From contig JNKP01000005.1 of NCBI GenBank assembly GCA_000702085.1, positions 186,001-250,000 of the forward strand: DNA of 64,000 bases. The letters are read 5' to 3'. The notes beneath the pieces were generated by a model. That model was not told where the DNA came from, searched no databases, and worked only from the letters and a program-made list of their open reading frames with translations. The stretch comes from Lachnospiraceae bacterium P6A3 (GTDB lineage: Bacteria > Bacillota > Clostridia > Lachnospirales > Lachnospiraceae). Positions within the stretch are counted from its first letter, which is position 1, and each line of letters opens with the position of its first letter. A program made the position numbers and the translations under genes. Below, one piece after another: positions 24,342 through 32,153 of this stretch.

Positions 24342-25274
24342 ATGATCTGCGATAACGTACTTGATTATATCGGGCACACCCCGATAGTAAGACTTAACCG
24401 AATGAACGATCCCGATGCTGCGGAGGTTTTAGTAAAATACGAAGGCCTGAACGTAGGCGGATCCATCAAAACCCGTACCGCTTATAACATGATAAAGCAG
24501 GCTCTTAAAGACGGTATTATCAAAGACGATACCATCATCGTAGAGCCCACCAGCGGAAACCAGGGAATAGGACTGGCTCTTATCGGTGCGGTCATGGGGT
24601 ATAAGACTAAGATCATCATGCCCGACAGCGTAAGTGCAGAGAGAAGACTTCTCGTAAAGCACTACGGAGCAGAGGTAATACTCATTCACGATGCGGGTGA
24701 TATCGGAGCATGTATGGATGAGTGCCTTAAGACCGCCATGAAGATGGCTGAGGAAGACCCCAGAGTCTATATCCCCCAGCAGTTTGAAAATCCCGCAAAT
24801 CCCAAGGTCCATAAGCACCACACGGGATTGGAGATACTTGAGCAGGTAGCGGGTCCCATCCACGGATTCTGCTCCGGAATAGGAACCGGCGGAACTATCA
24901 GCGGAATCGGAGAGACGTTAAAGGCTCAGTATCCCGATATCGAGATATGGGCGGTTGAGCCCGAGAATGCAGCAATCCTTGCGGGCGGAAATATCGGAAC
25001 CCACCTTCAGATGGGAATCGGCGACGGTATCATACCCAAAAACCTCAATCAGCAGATTTACGATGATATCTATATCGTAACCGATGAAGAAGCTATTCAG
25101 ACCGCTAAGGATCTTGCCAGAAAAGAAGGTCTTATGTGCGGTATCAGCTCCGGAACCAATGTGGCCGCAGCACTTAAGCTGGCCAAGAAACTGGGAAAAG
25201 GCAAGACCGTAGTAACCGTTCTTCCCGACACCGCCGAGAGATATTTCTCAACACCACTATTTGAAGGAGATTGA
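24342..25274 (+). CDS. Cysteine-synthase-family PLP enzyme
   Basis: The 310-residue protein is full length for the O-acetylserine sulfhydrylase fold. The PLP lysine lies in GGSIKTRTA (K43); the substrate loop TSGNQGIG (71-77) and the phosphate-binding GTGGTISG are intact. It ends PDTAERYFSTPLF, as in CysK. The family catalyses replacement of the acetyl group of O-acetylserine by sulfide to form cysteine, but several close relatives make other beta-substituted alanines, and the GGSIKTR variant of the usual GGSxKDR means the exact reaction is open. It starts right behind repeat array 2. Confidence 0.87.
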   Translation: MICDNVLDYIGHTPIVRLNRMNDPDAAEVLVKYEGLNVGGSIKTRTAYNMIKQALKDGIIKDDTIIVEPTSGNQGIGLALIGAVMGYKTKIIMPDSVSAERRLLVKHYGAEVILIHDAGDIGACMDECLKTAMKMAEEDPRVYIPQQFENPANPKVHKHHTGLEILEQVAGPIHGFCSGIGTGGTISGIGETLKAQYPDIEIWAVEPENAAILAGGNIGTHLQMGIGDGIIPKNLNQQIYDDIYIVTDEEAIQTAKDLARKEGLMCGISSGTNVAAALKLAKKLGKGKTVVTVLPDTAERYFSTPLFEGD

Positions 25275-25805
25275 ATGGAGAAATTTAAAATTTCCAATAC
25301 ATCTGACAGTTTTGCATTTGTGATCATGTGTTTGACGGTAGGATTCGGCGTACTTATCAGCATGGCGTGTTTAAAAAATGCCGATATGTCCGATGCCAAT
25401 GAAGGCATGCTGGGATTGTTGATTATTTTCCTTGGTGTTGTTGCGGGCGTATTGATCCTGAAGGGGAGAAATGCCGAAGTGGAATATGACGGATCAACGA
25501 TCAAAATCAAATCTTTTTTCGGAAAAAAAGAGATAGATCTTTCGAAGGTTAAAACCGTTTCCTATGAGTTCGTCAAAGGATACGGAAGAGTAGCATTCGA
25601 TACCATCTGTCTGACATTGCAGTATATTGAAACCTCCGGGGATTCGGGTAATGAAGAAAAGCTCCATAACGTTATCACCGGGGAAGAAACAGACAAAATG
25701 ATTAAAGGTGACTTCTCGGATTATCCCCTTTTACAGATGTATGAGGATATAATCGCAAGATACCCGGAAAAGAAAGCACCTGAGAAACAAAATGATGAAG
25801 TTTAA
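25275..25805 (+). CDS. Small membrane protein with PH-like domain (tandem paralogue 1)
   Basis: 176 residues: two membrane helices (about 13-30 and 44-62) and a cytoplasmic beta-rich part, EYDGSTIKIKSFFGKKEIDL, of bacterial PH type. It ends YPLLQMYEDIIARYPEK, a phrase nearly repeated in the next gene. It starts directly after the stop codon of the PLP enzyme, preceded by GAAGGAGA, so the three genes form an operon. Function unknown. Confidence 0.65.
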   Translation: MEKFKISNTSDSFAFVIMCLTVGFGVLISMACLKNADMSDANEGMLGLLIIFLGVVAGVLILKGRNAEVEYDGSTIKIKSFFGKKEIDLSKVKTVSYEFVKGYGRVAFDTICLTLQYIETSGDSGNEEKLHNVITGEETDKMIKGDFSDYPLLQMYEDIIARYPEKKAPEKQNDEV

Positions 25806-26289
25806 GATCAACAACACAAGGAATATATACAAAACCGGAACCATGCTGGGATACTTCATGGCAGTATTGCTGATTGCGTTAGTTTTGATTGCAAAGTTTT
25901 TCCCTGAGTATTTTAGAATGGTTTTTTATATCATTTGGGTCATAGGTTTTGTCTATTCTATTGTATATTTGATCCTGGTCAGCCGAAGATACGATCTGGA
26001 ATATGACGGACTTTACATCAGATATAAATCGTCTTCCGGAGATAAGACTATAGATCTTATGAAGATCAGAAGCATAAAGTACGGAGCGGAGAGGGGCTAT
26101 CTCACAAGAGGCAGAAGAAGCTATATATATCTGGAGTTCGTGGGATATGATACTTCCGAAAACCCCGTCAGGCTCTACGATCGCGTATACGAAAGAGAGA
26201 TCGACAGGTTGATGAGCGGAGAGCACAGCGGATACCCGCTGCTTCTGATGTATGACGATATTCTGACAAAATATCCCGAAAAACGGTAA
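25792..26289 (+). CDS. Small membrane protein with PH-like domain (tandem paralogue 2)
   Basis: 165 residues with two membrane helices and a PH-like sheet (EYDGLYIRYKSSSGDKTIDL), ending YPLLLMYDDILTKYPEK. It overlaps its paralogue by 14 bases; the start could be 25792 or 25795. Similarity over the whole length shows an old tandem duplication. A terminator begins at its stop codon. Function unknown. Confidence 0.65.
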   Translation: MMKFKINNTRNIYKTGTMLGYFMAVLLIALVLIAKFFPEYFRMVFYIIWVIGFVYSIVYLILVSRRYDLEYDGLYIRYKSSSGDKTIDLMKIRSIKYGAERGYLTRGRRSYIYLEFVGYDTSENPVRLYDRVYEREIDRLMSGEHSGYPLLLMYDDILTKYPEKR

Positions 26290-26317
26290 ATTTCTCTTGA
26301 AGTTTACCGTTTTTTTA
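26281..26317 (+). terminator. Intrinsic terminator before feo operon 2
   Basis: AAACGGTAAA (26281-26290) pairs with TTTACCGTTT (26303-26312), followed by T residues to 26316. Confidence 0.85.
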
Positions 26318-26324
26318 TTATAAT
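26297..26324 (+). promoter_or_regulatory. Promoter of feo operon 2
   Basis: TTGAAG (26297-26302) and a consensus TATAAT (26319-26324) are 16 bases apart; the -35 lies within the loop of the preceding terminator. Confidence 0.6.
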
Positions 26325-26326
26325 AA

Positions 26327-26342
26327 GTTAGGTTGGACTAAC
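26327..26342. promoter_or_regulatory. Dyad operator of feo operon 2 (GTTAG-N6-CTAAC)
   Basis: GTTAGGTTGGACTAAC starts two bases behind the -10 box. Half-sites and gap equal those at 14821-14836 in feo operon 1, and TTAGGTT..CTAAC is close to the classical DtxR box. A Fe(II)-dependent repressor of the DtxR/IdeR type is the likely ligand. Confidence 0.65.
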
Positions 26343-26360
26343 ATAGATAAGGAGGAACAA

Positions 26361-26717
26361 ATGGTATACGCTTTACTTCTCATAGTGCTCATAGCCCTGC
26401 TTGCGCTTATGATGGGTAAGAAGCTGACCAAAGGTTCGTCCTGCTGCGGCACCAAGGAGCCGCCCGTCAAGCGCATTAAGCCTTCCGATTCCGACACTTC
26501 CCATTACCCTTACACCTACGAACTGAAAGTAGAAGGTATGGTCTGCGTCAACTGCGCAAGAAGAGTCGAGAACGCATTTATCTCACTTGGAGATATGATC
26601 GCAAAGGCTGATGCCATGACCAAGGAAGTCCGGCTGTGGTCCAAAAGAGAACTGTCAAGGCAGGAGGCCGCATCTATCGTAAGCGATGCAGGCTATACTC
26701 TTCTGGATATCAAGTAG
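26361..26717 (+). CDS. Membrane-anchored HMA (heavy-metal-associated) domain protein
   Basis: 118 residues: one membrane helix (2-16), a basic stretch with CC in GSSCCGTKEPP, then an HMA ferredoxin-like domain with metal site GMVCVNCARRVE and the closing VSDAGYTLLDIK. The N-terminal half looks like the FeoB-associated Cys-rich proteins, as if such a protein had been fused to an HMA domain. It is the first gene of feo operon 2, 8 bases before feoA. The CxxC suggests Cu(I), Zn or Fe(II) binding; which metal is unknown. Confidence 0.8.
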   Translation: MVYALLLIVLIALLALMMGKKLTKGSSCCGTKEPPVKRIKPSDSDTSHYPYTYELKVEGMVCVNCARRVENAFISLGDMIAKADAMTKEVRLWSKRELSRQEAASIVSDAGYTLLDIK

Positions 26718-26725
26718 GAGGGAAA

Positions 26726-26953
26726 ATGAAATTAGGCGAGATTAAGGAAAACAAAAGCGCCGTGGTTGCATCATTAAACGGTGATTCACGCTTTATCGGC
26801 AGGATCACATCCATAGGTCTTACTCCCGGATGCAAACTCACTGTCGTAAAAAATGACAAGAACAGACCGATCCTTGTCTATTCCAGAGACACCATGATCG
26901 CTCTTAACAGAAAAGAGTGCGAAGGAATAGAAGTTACGGAGGTCACAAAATGA
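26726..26953 (+). CDS. feoA: Ferrous iron transport protein A (copy 2)
   Basis: ATG 26726 follows AGGAGGG. The 75 residues form a FeoA SH3-like domain (ITSIGLTPGCKLTVVKND, RDTMIALNRKECEGIEV). It overlaps the downstream feoB start by 4 bases (ATGA), so translation is coupled. Confidence 0.88.
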   Translation: MKLGEIKENKSAVVASLNGDSRFIGRITSIGLTPGCKLTVVKNDKNRPILVYSRDTMIALNRKECEGIEVTEVTK

Positions 26954-28968
26954 GTGAGATAGTAAGTATCGCCCTTCTCGGACAGCCTAACTCCGGTAAA
27001 TCCACACTATTCAATGCATTAACGGGACTTCATCAGCACGTGGGTAACTGGCCCGGTAAGACCGTCGAGCAGAAAGAAGGACATTTCGCACACGACGGCA
27101 AGTTATATACCGTAACCGACCTCCCCGGTTCTTATTCCCTCTCCGCCAATTCCGACGAAGAGGTCATCACCAGAAATTTCATCGCATCGGGAAAAGCCGA
27201 TGTTGTATGTATCCTCGCAGACAGCTCACAGCTTCAGAGAAGTTTATTCATGACGGCTGACTTTGCGGGTATCACCGTCCCCTGCTTCCTCGTCCTCAAC
27301 ATGGAAGACGTAGCCAAGGACCAGGGCAAGAAGATCGATGCGGCAGAGATAGAAAAGAAACTCGGCATTCCTGTAATATTCATCTCTGCAACGGATAAAA
27401 ATGCATATGATGATTTCTATGCAGCTCTTGAAAGAGCCGTTAAAGAAAAAACAATACTTAATGCTTCATCACTTGAGGCGGGATATGAGAAAATCCCGGG
27501 ATTTAACGAGATCAAAGCTCTTATACCCGAGGATATGATCTCCGGATACTCGCCCATGTGGATCGCATCCAAAGCTCTTGAGAGCGATCCTGTCATCATG
27601 GCTGAACTTAAAAACAGACTTCCGGAAGATACTGTTAAGAAGATCATTGAATTAAAAGATGCCGTTCAGGGCGCAGTCGAAACCGGAAGTGCCAAGTTTA
27701 ACTGGATCGATGAGATCACCGAAGGCTCCGAGACTAAAACCAAGAGCCCCGTTAAACTGGGTAAGCTGGACAGGATCTTTACTCACAGAGTATGGGGAAA
27801 ACCCGCGGTTGTTCTTACAATTCTGCTGGGACTTCTTTCGTCGTTTATACCCGCACTTCCTCTTATGGGAGTGGGTCAGCTTATAGGAAATCTCAAAGGC
27901 CCCGTAGGCTCTTCACTGCTTAATATCGGATGCCCCGAGTTCATTGTAATGATAGTGTGTAACGTTGTTATACAGTCGTTTTCTTTTATCTTCCAGATGC
28001 TGGGATTCGTATTCGGGGTAACCCTGGTCTTCGGACTGTTAGAGGAAGCAGGCGTCATGGCCAGGATATCCTATGTGTTCGATAACACCATGGGTAAACT
28101 TGGACTTCAGGGAAAATCCGTAATGCCTTTCCTCGTATCCTTCGGATGTACCATGGGCGGTGCTGCGGGAACCAGAGTTATCGATAACTGGGGACAGAAA
28201 GTATTAACCGTCGCACTTGCATGGGCAGTACCCTGCGGAGCCGCATGGAGTGTAGTTCCGATGCTTGCCACCGTATTCTTTGGACCCGGTGCCGTGCTTG
28301 TAATAATCCTTATCCTCATTACCATGATCCTTCACATGTGGCTTACCGCGAAGGTATTCGGAAGAGGACTCGTAAAACAGGAAGACCGATACGGAATGAT
28401 CATGGAGCTTCCTCCTTATCACAAACCCAAGTGGGGAGCGCTTTTCCGTTACGTATTCGGAAGAACCAAGGATACATTCTTCCGCGTTACCAAAGTGGTA
28501 ATTCTTGTATGCTTTATTTTCTGGCTTCTGAGCTACAGCTTTGTACCCGGAGGAGAATCGATCCTCTATAAGATCGGAATTGCGATCGAGCCCGTTACCA
28601 AACTCTTCGGACTTAACTGGCAGCTATTCATGGCTTTTGTTGCATCATCCATCGGAAAAGAAGGAGCTCTCGGCGTTATCTCCGCACTCTTTACAGGCGG
28701 TGATTTCTCAGGCGCATTCTTCGAAGCTATGAGCGGAGGCGGTGCAGCTTCCAACTTAAGCGAGATACTTCTTGCAAACGTTTCAAAGCCCGAAGCACTT
28801 GCATTTATTTTTGCGATAACCTTCAACATGCCCTGTATCGTTGCACTTGCCGCAACATATCAGGAAGTACATTCCGTAAAGTGGACCGCAAGGATCGCAG
28901 CATACTACACCGTAGTTGCACTTCTCCTTTCAGCTCTTGTCTACCACATCGGAATGCTCATATGGTAA
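26950..28968 (+). CDS. feoB: Ferrous iron transporter B, divergent type (copy 2)
   Basis: ATG 26950 follows GGAGG; 672 residues. The G domain is intact (GQPNSGKST, GNWPGKTVEQ, DLPGSYSL) although the G4 position reads NMED rather than NKxD, which could alter nucleotide specificity. The membrane part has two Gate-like halves, but the core motif is GCTMGGAAGTRVIDNWGQK followed by VPCGAAWSVVPML, unlike the GCGIPAIMACRTI of copy 1. It therefore belongs to a second FeoB branch and may differ in metal or conditions. It lies between feoA and a feoC-like gene in an operator-controlled operon. Confidence 0.9.
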   Translation: MSEIVSIALLGQPNSGKSTLFNALTGLHQHVGNWPGKTVEQKEGHFAHDGKLYTVTDLPGSYSLSANSDEEVITRNFIASGKADVVCILADSSQLQRSLFMTADFAGITVPCFLVLNMEDVAKDQGKKIDAAEIEKKLGIPVIFISATDKNAYDDFYAALERAVKEKTILNASSLEAGYEKIPGFNEIKALIPEDMISGYSPMWIASKALESDPVIMAELKNRLPEDTVKKIIELKDAVQGAVETGSAKFNWIDEITEGSETKTKSPVKLGKLDRIFTHRVWGKPAVVLTILLGLLSSFIPALPLMGVGQLIGNLKGPVGSSLLNIGCPEFIVMIVCNVVIQSFSFIFQMLGFVFGVTLVFGLLEEAGVMARISYVFDNTMGKLGLQGKSVMPFLVSFGCTMGGAAGTRVIDNWGQKVLTVALAWAVPCGAAWSVVPMLATVFFGPGAVLVIILILITMILHMWLTAKVFGRGLVKQEDRYGMIMELPPYHKPKWGALFRYVFGRTKDTFFRVTKVVILVCFIFWLLSYSFVPGGESILYKIGIAIEPVTKLFGLNWQLFMAFVASSIGKEGALGVISALFTGGDFSGAFFEAMSGGGAASNLSEILLANVSKPEALAFIFAITFNMPCIVALAATYQEVHSVKWTARIAAYYTVVALLLSALVYHIGMLIW

Positions 28969-28977
28969 AATAGTTAC

Positions 28978-29247
28978 ATGGATAAACTATTAAATTTATT
29001 GAAAGATGGTCACGTGCGGACCATCTTTCAACTGTCTGAAGAATTAAATACAACGGTTCCCGACGTGGAGCGGAAGCTTGAATACATGGAGCACATGGGT
29101 ATCATACGCAAAGTTCAGATGAATAACCCGAAGTGTTCAGGCTGCAGCGGCTGTTCATCAAACGGTGGCTCCGGCTCCTGCCCCAGCTGCATGCCAAACG
29201 CATCACTCATCAATATGGGAACCATGTGGGAAGTGGTAAAAAAATGA
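28978..29247 (+). CDS. FeoC-like winged-helix protein with Cys cluster
   Basis: 89 residues. Residues 1-47 form a small winged helix (LLNLLKDGHVRTIFQLSEEL, DVERKLEYMEHMGIIRKV); residues 53-71 carry five Cys (53, 56, 59, 68, 71) in a Gly/Ser-rich loop. This is the layout of FeoC, which in enterobacteria binds FeoB and an iron-sulfur cluster. Nine bases behind feoB, last gene of the operon; its TGA lies inside the terminator stem. Confidence 0.8.
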   Translation: MDKLLNLLKDGHVRTIFQLSEELNTTVPDVERKLEYMEHMGIIRKVQMNNPKCSGCSGCSSNGGSGSCPSCMPNASLINMGTMWEVVKK

Positions 29248-29277
29248 GCACGGATTATAATCCGTGCTCATTTTTTT
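29242..29277 (+). terminator. Intrinsic terminator of feo operon 2
   Basis: A perfect stem AAATGAGCACGGA / TCCGTGCTCATTT with a TTATAA loop and seven T residues in all. It overlaps the stop codon of the feoC-like gene (29245-29247). Confidence 0.92.
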
Positions 29278-29325
29278 AATTCATGTTAGGATATACCTGT
29301 GTAGGGCAAACAGGAGGAAATGCGT

Positions 29326-29718
29326 ATGACTATTCAGGAAAGAGCCGACAAGGCCGTGTATTTAAAAACTCAGGGCGGATACAACTGCTCTCAGGCAGTA
29401 ACCGCTGCACTTGCGGATCAGTCCGGTTTAACCGAGGCTCAGCTCAAGGCACTTACCGCAGGATTCTGTGCAGGAATGGGTAACCTCGAAGCTACCTGCG
29501 GAGCACTTCTCGGTGCGGGAATGATCGCGGGTCTTAAGTCCGAGGGTAACGGAACCCTTAAAATGACCAGAACCATGATCGAAACCTTCAAAGAAAGATG
29601 CGGCGCAACCAAGTGCGGAGATCTTAAGGCAGTGGTAGACGGACATGTAGTATGCCCCTGCGAAGAATGTGTAAGAAACGCCGTTCTCATCTACGGAGAA
29701 GTAATGGGACTTGAATAA
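29326..29718 (+). CDS. C_GCAxxG_C_C family (putative redox) protein
   Basis: ATG 29326 is 8 bases after AGGAGG; the ATG at 29320 is only 2 bases away and less suitable. The 130-residue protein shows the Cys pattern of the C-GCAxxG-C-C family: YNCSQAV, GFCAGMG, ATCGALLGAG, ERCGATKCGDL and CPCEECV. The family is thought to be redox-active or metal-binding but has no proven reaction. Position next to feo operon 2 makes an iron-related role plausible. Confidence 0.87.
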   Translation: MTIQERADKAVYLKTQGGYNCSQAVTAALADQSGLTEAQLKALTAGFCAGMGNLEATCGALLGAGMIAGLKSEGNGTLKMTRTMIETFKERCGATKCGDLKAVVDGHVVCPCEECVRNAVLIYGEVMGLE

Positions 29719-30012
29719 ATGAAGAAAAAAGTTTTTGTCGTGATCGATATATTTCTGATACTGGCATCCCTCACACCTATCGGACTATTGATATATGATT
29801 GCGTAAATAAAGCGATTAACGGCATCCTGCCCTGGGGTGATGGCTACGGATTGGATTACGGCAGTAGGATCTATGGACTTGAAGCCTTTAGATATGAACT
29901 CAGATTTGATCTGTACTGGGGAGGGATATTTCTCGGAATACCCGTGGCAATCATATGGTTCACCACGATAATAGTTACCATCATTACGATTGTAGTCTGT
30001 AAGCAGAAATAA
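29719..30012 (+). CDS. Small membrane protein of unknown function
   Basis: 97 residues with two membrane helices (about 4-26 and 71-93) and a short Tyr/Gly-rich loop between them. It starts immediately after the previous stop codon, so it is probably translated by coupling. No family is recognised. Palindrome element copy 5 begins at the base after its stop codon. Confidence 0.55.
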   Translation: MKKKVFVVIDIFLILASLTPIGLLIYDCVNKAINGILPWGDGYGLDYGSRIYGLEAFRYELRFDLYWGGIFLGIPVAIIWFTTIIVTIITIVVCKQK

Positions 30013-30081
30013 GTGACAATGGGGACGCTACAGTTTTGTCATCGAACTTTGATGACAAAACTGTAGCGTCCCCATTGTCAC
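30013..30081. repeat. Large palindrome element, copy 5
   Basis: A 69-base, essentially perfect inverted repeat: GTGACAATGGGGACGCTAC, AGTTTTGTCATC and their complements around a 7-base centre. It starts at the base after a stop codon and likely serves as 3' hairpin of that mRNA. Confidence 0.92.
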
Positions 30082-30157
30082 CTTTACTCATTTTATCAAG
30101 AGAAAAATCACTCGCTCATATACTATATAGTTACGATATCGCAGAAAGGATAAGGGC

Positions 30158-30976
30158 ATGGAAAATCTTCAGCTTCTAATACAGGCTCTCGATTACATCG
30201 AAGAGAATCTCACAGAGCCTATCAAAACAGAGAATATAGCTGACCATCTCTATTGCTCCAAGTCCACTATTGAAAAGCTTTTCAGATACGTCAACAACAT
30301 CAGTATCAGGGATTATATAATCCGAAGACGGATGAGCAAAGCTTCTAAAGAGATCGTAACCCACCCCGAGAAGTCACTCCTGGAAATCGGCCTCGATTAC
30401 GGCTATGGCAGCAGCGAAGCTTTCGGTAGAGCATTCTACAGTGTATGGCAGGTATCCCCTTCGGAGTTTCGAAATGATCCCTCGCGTTTCGAACTGTTCC
30501 CGGGCTTTAAGATCGAACGGGAACTCATGGAGGAAAACAGTATGAGCGATAGGAAAAAAGTAGATATAAGCGAACTTTACGATATCATCAAGGGCAGAAG
30601 AGGATGCTACCTCATCATCGGAGACATCAAGCACCTTATCCCCATCAACGAGATCTCCCATAAAGCCGGTGACCTTGCCATCATCACAGCTATGAAGCGC
30701 ATGGAAGAAGCGGCAGGTCCCGAGGACATAGTCTTCAGAGTCGGTGGCGATGAATTCGTAATCTTAACAGACTCCTGTGAAAAAGAATACGCACAGCGCC
30801 TGTGCGATGAGATCGTATCCCACAATGAAGAAGTTATTATCTGGGAAGGAAAAGAGATCCCGCTTTCACTTTACGTGAAGTCTGTATTATACGAGGGTGG
30901 CACAAATCTCAAATATGCGGAATTTTTTAAGATGATCCACACCGAGATGAGTGATGAGTACAAAAAAGATTTCTAA
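30158..30976 (+). CDS. AraC-type HTH regulator fused to a GGDEF domain
   Basis: 272 residues. The first ~105 form an AraC DNA-binding domain with two HTH motifs (ENIADHLYCSKSTIEKLFRY; LEIGLDYGYGSSEAFGRAF, VSPSEFR). Residues ~140-270 form a compact GGDEF domain: GDIKHLIPINEISHKAGDLA corresponds to the DIDxFKxIND..GHxxGD helix, and FRVGGDEFVIL (196-200) is the intact signature. If active, the protein could make c-di-GMP or sense a nucleotide and regulate transcription directly. AraC domains are usually C-terminal with a sugar-binding partner, so this order and fusion are unusual. Confidence 0.85.
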   Translation: MENLQLLIQALDYIEENLTEPIKTENIADHLYCSKSTIEKLFRYVNNISIRDYIIRRRMSKASKEIVTHPEKSLLEIGLDYGYGSSEAFGRAFYSVWQVSPSEFRNDPSRFELFPGFKIERELMEENSMSDRKKVDISELYDIIKGRRGCYLIIGDIKHLIPINEISHKAGDLAIITAMKRMEEAAGPEDIVFRVGGDEFVILTDSCEKEYAQRLCDEIVSHNEEVIIWEGKEIPLSLYVKSVLYEGGTNLKYAEFFKMIHTEMSDEYKKDF

Positions 30977-31037
30977 GCAATAAAATGGGCGGTTCATGAT
31001 GAGCCGCCCACGGGTTATTTTCTTAGCCATAAGTAGA

Positions 31038-32153
31038 TCATTTACTCTGCTTTCTCCAGCACTCTATAACTTTCGGCAGAAATTTCACGAGTTTCTTGGA
31101 CGGATACTCTTTCAGTTCTTCGAACAGATTGTCCATGCCGGCTACGGCGTCGACACCTGTGGAGTCGTAAAAGTATGCTTTTTCTTCAGTGTAGTAGAAT
31201 TTAAAATCCTCTGCCAGATCGTTTTTCTTATTAGCTTTATCATAACGGCTGGCGAGAAGATAAGCTTTTTTAACGAGGACTTCCATCTCTTTATCATCCC
31301 CCAGCGCGGCCATCACCCATGCTTTAAGCAGGAGCTTGATGGCCTTTAGCTTGTCTATATATCCGATACTGTTATCTTTCTTATATTCATCAAGCAGTCT
31401 GAGTTCATGATCTGCAATCTCCAGCGCATTCTCAAGAGACTCTTTCTTACCGTCCGCAGCGACTGCCATGAGCATGTAATTGATGGTGGTGTACTGCAGG
31501 GCAAAACATCTTATAACAGCTCTTGTACTGTAATCCAGCGACTCCTTATATTTTCCCGTAAAAAGGAGTATTTGTGCAATGACGGTATCATTAACACCGT
31601 TGTAATTGATCTTCTTAAGCTCCTCCAGCGCCTTCTCCGGTTCTTTCTCGCTGCGCAGATGTGCTATCTGAAGCTTGATGGTGAATTCATTGATATCCGT
31701 GTCGTCATTTTGAGAGATATATGACAGGGCCCGGTTATAAAGCGATATAGCTTCTTCACATGCCTCAGGGTCGTTATTTTGATGCTCTATATATTTATAT
31801 TGGTACATCACCGCGCAGATATGCAGGATCTTAAAAGTGTGAGGATACCTGGCCAACGCATTCTTCGCCTCTATGGTCGCTTCGTCGAATTTATGCTCAT
31901 GGGTCAGATTTTCTATACGTTCTGCCAGAGCATCAACATTCTTCGTAGACTTATCGTATCCGAGAAGCTCATCCATGGAAATGTTATAAAGATTTGCCAG
32001 TTCCATGAGAGTCGTGATATCCGGAACGTTGCCGCCATTTTCCCATTTTGACACCGCACCTATCGTAACTCCCAGGGATTCCGCGAGTTGCTCCTGTGTC
32101 AGATTCATGGATTTTCTGTATCGCTTGATGTTTTCAGACACCTTCAGCTGCAT
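31038..32153 (-). CDS. XRE-family regulator with TPR-like helical repeats
   Basis: 371 residues. Residues 7-62 are a lambda-repressor-like HTH (NLTQEQLAESLGVTIGAVSK, WENGGNVPDITTLMELANLY). The rest is helical and repetitive, as in regulators with TPR repeats that bind a peptide or partner protein. The start overlaps the end of the upstream MFS gene by 20 bases, so both are in one minus-strand operon and it probably regulates the transporter. Confidence 0.87.
   Translation of the reverse strand: MQLKVSENIKRYRKSMNLTQEQLAESLGVTIGAVSKWENGGNVPDITTLMELANLYNISMDELLGYDKSTKNVDALAERIENLTHEHKFDEATIEAKNALARYPHTFKILHICAVMYQYKYIEHQNNDPEACEEAISLYNRALSYISQNDDTDINEFTIKLQIAHLRSEKEPEKALEELKKINYNGVNDTVIAQILLFTGKYKESLDYSTRAVIRCFALQYTTINYMLMAVAADGKKESLENALEIADHELRLLDEYKKDNSIGYIDKLKAIKLLLKAWVMAALGDDKEMEVLVKKAYLLASRYDKANKKNDLAEDFKFYYTEEKAYFYDSTGVDAVAGMDNLFEELKEYPSKKLVKFLPKVIECWRKQSK

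Noticed and set aside
30987-31010. Hairpin GGGCGG..CCGCCC as strong terminator
   Set aside because: The stem is good, but no T-run follows on either side; it may still work weakly between the two converging genes.
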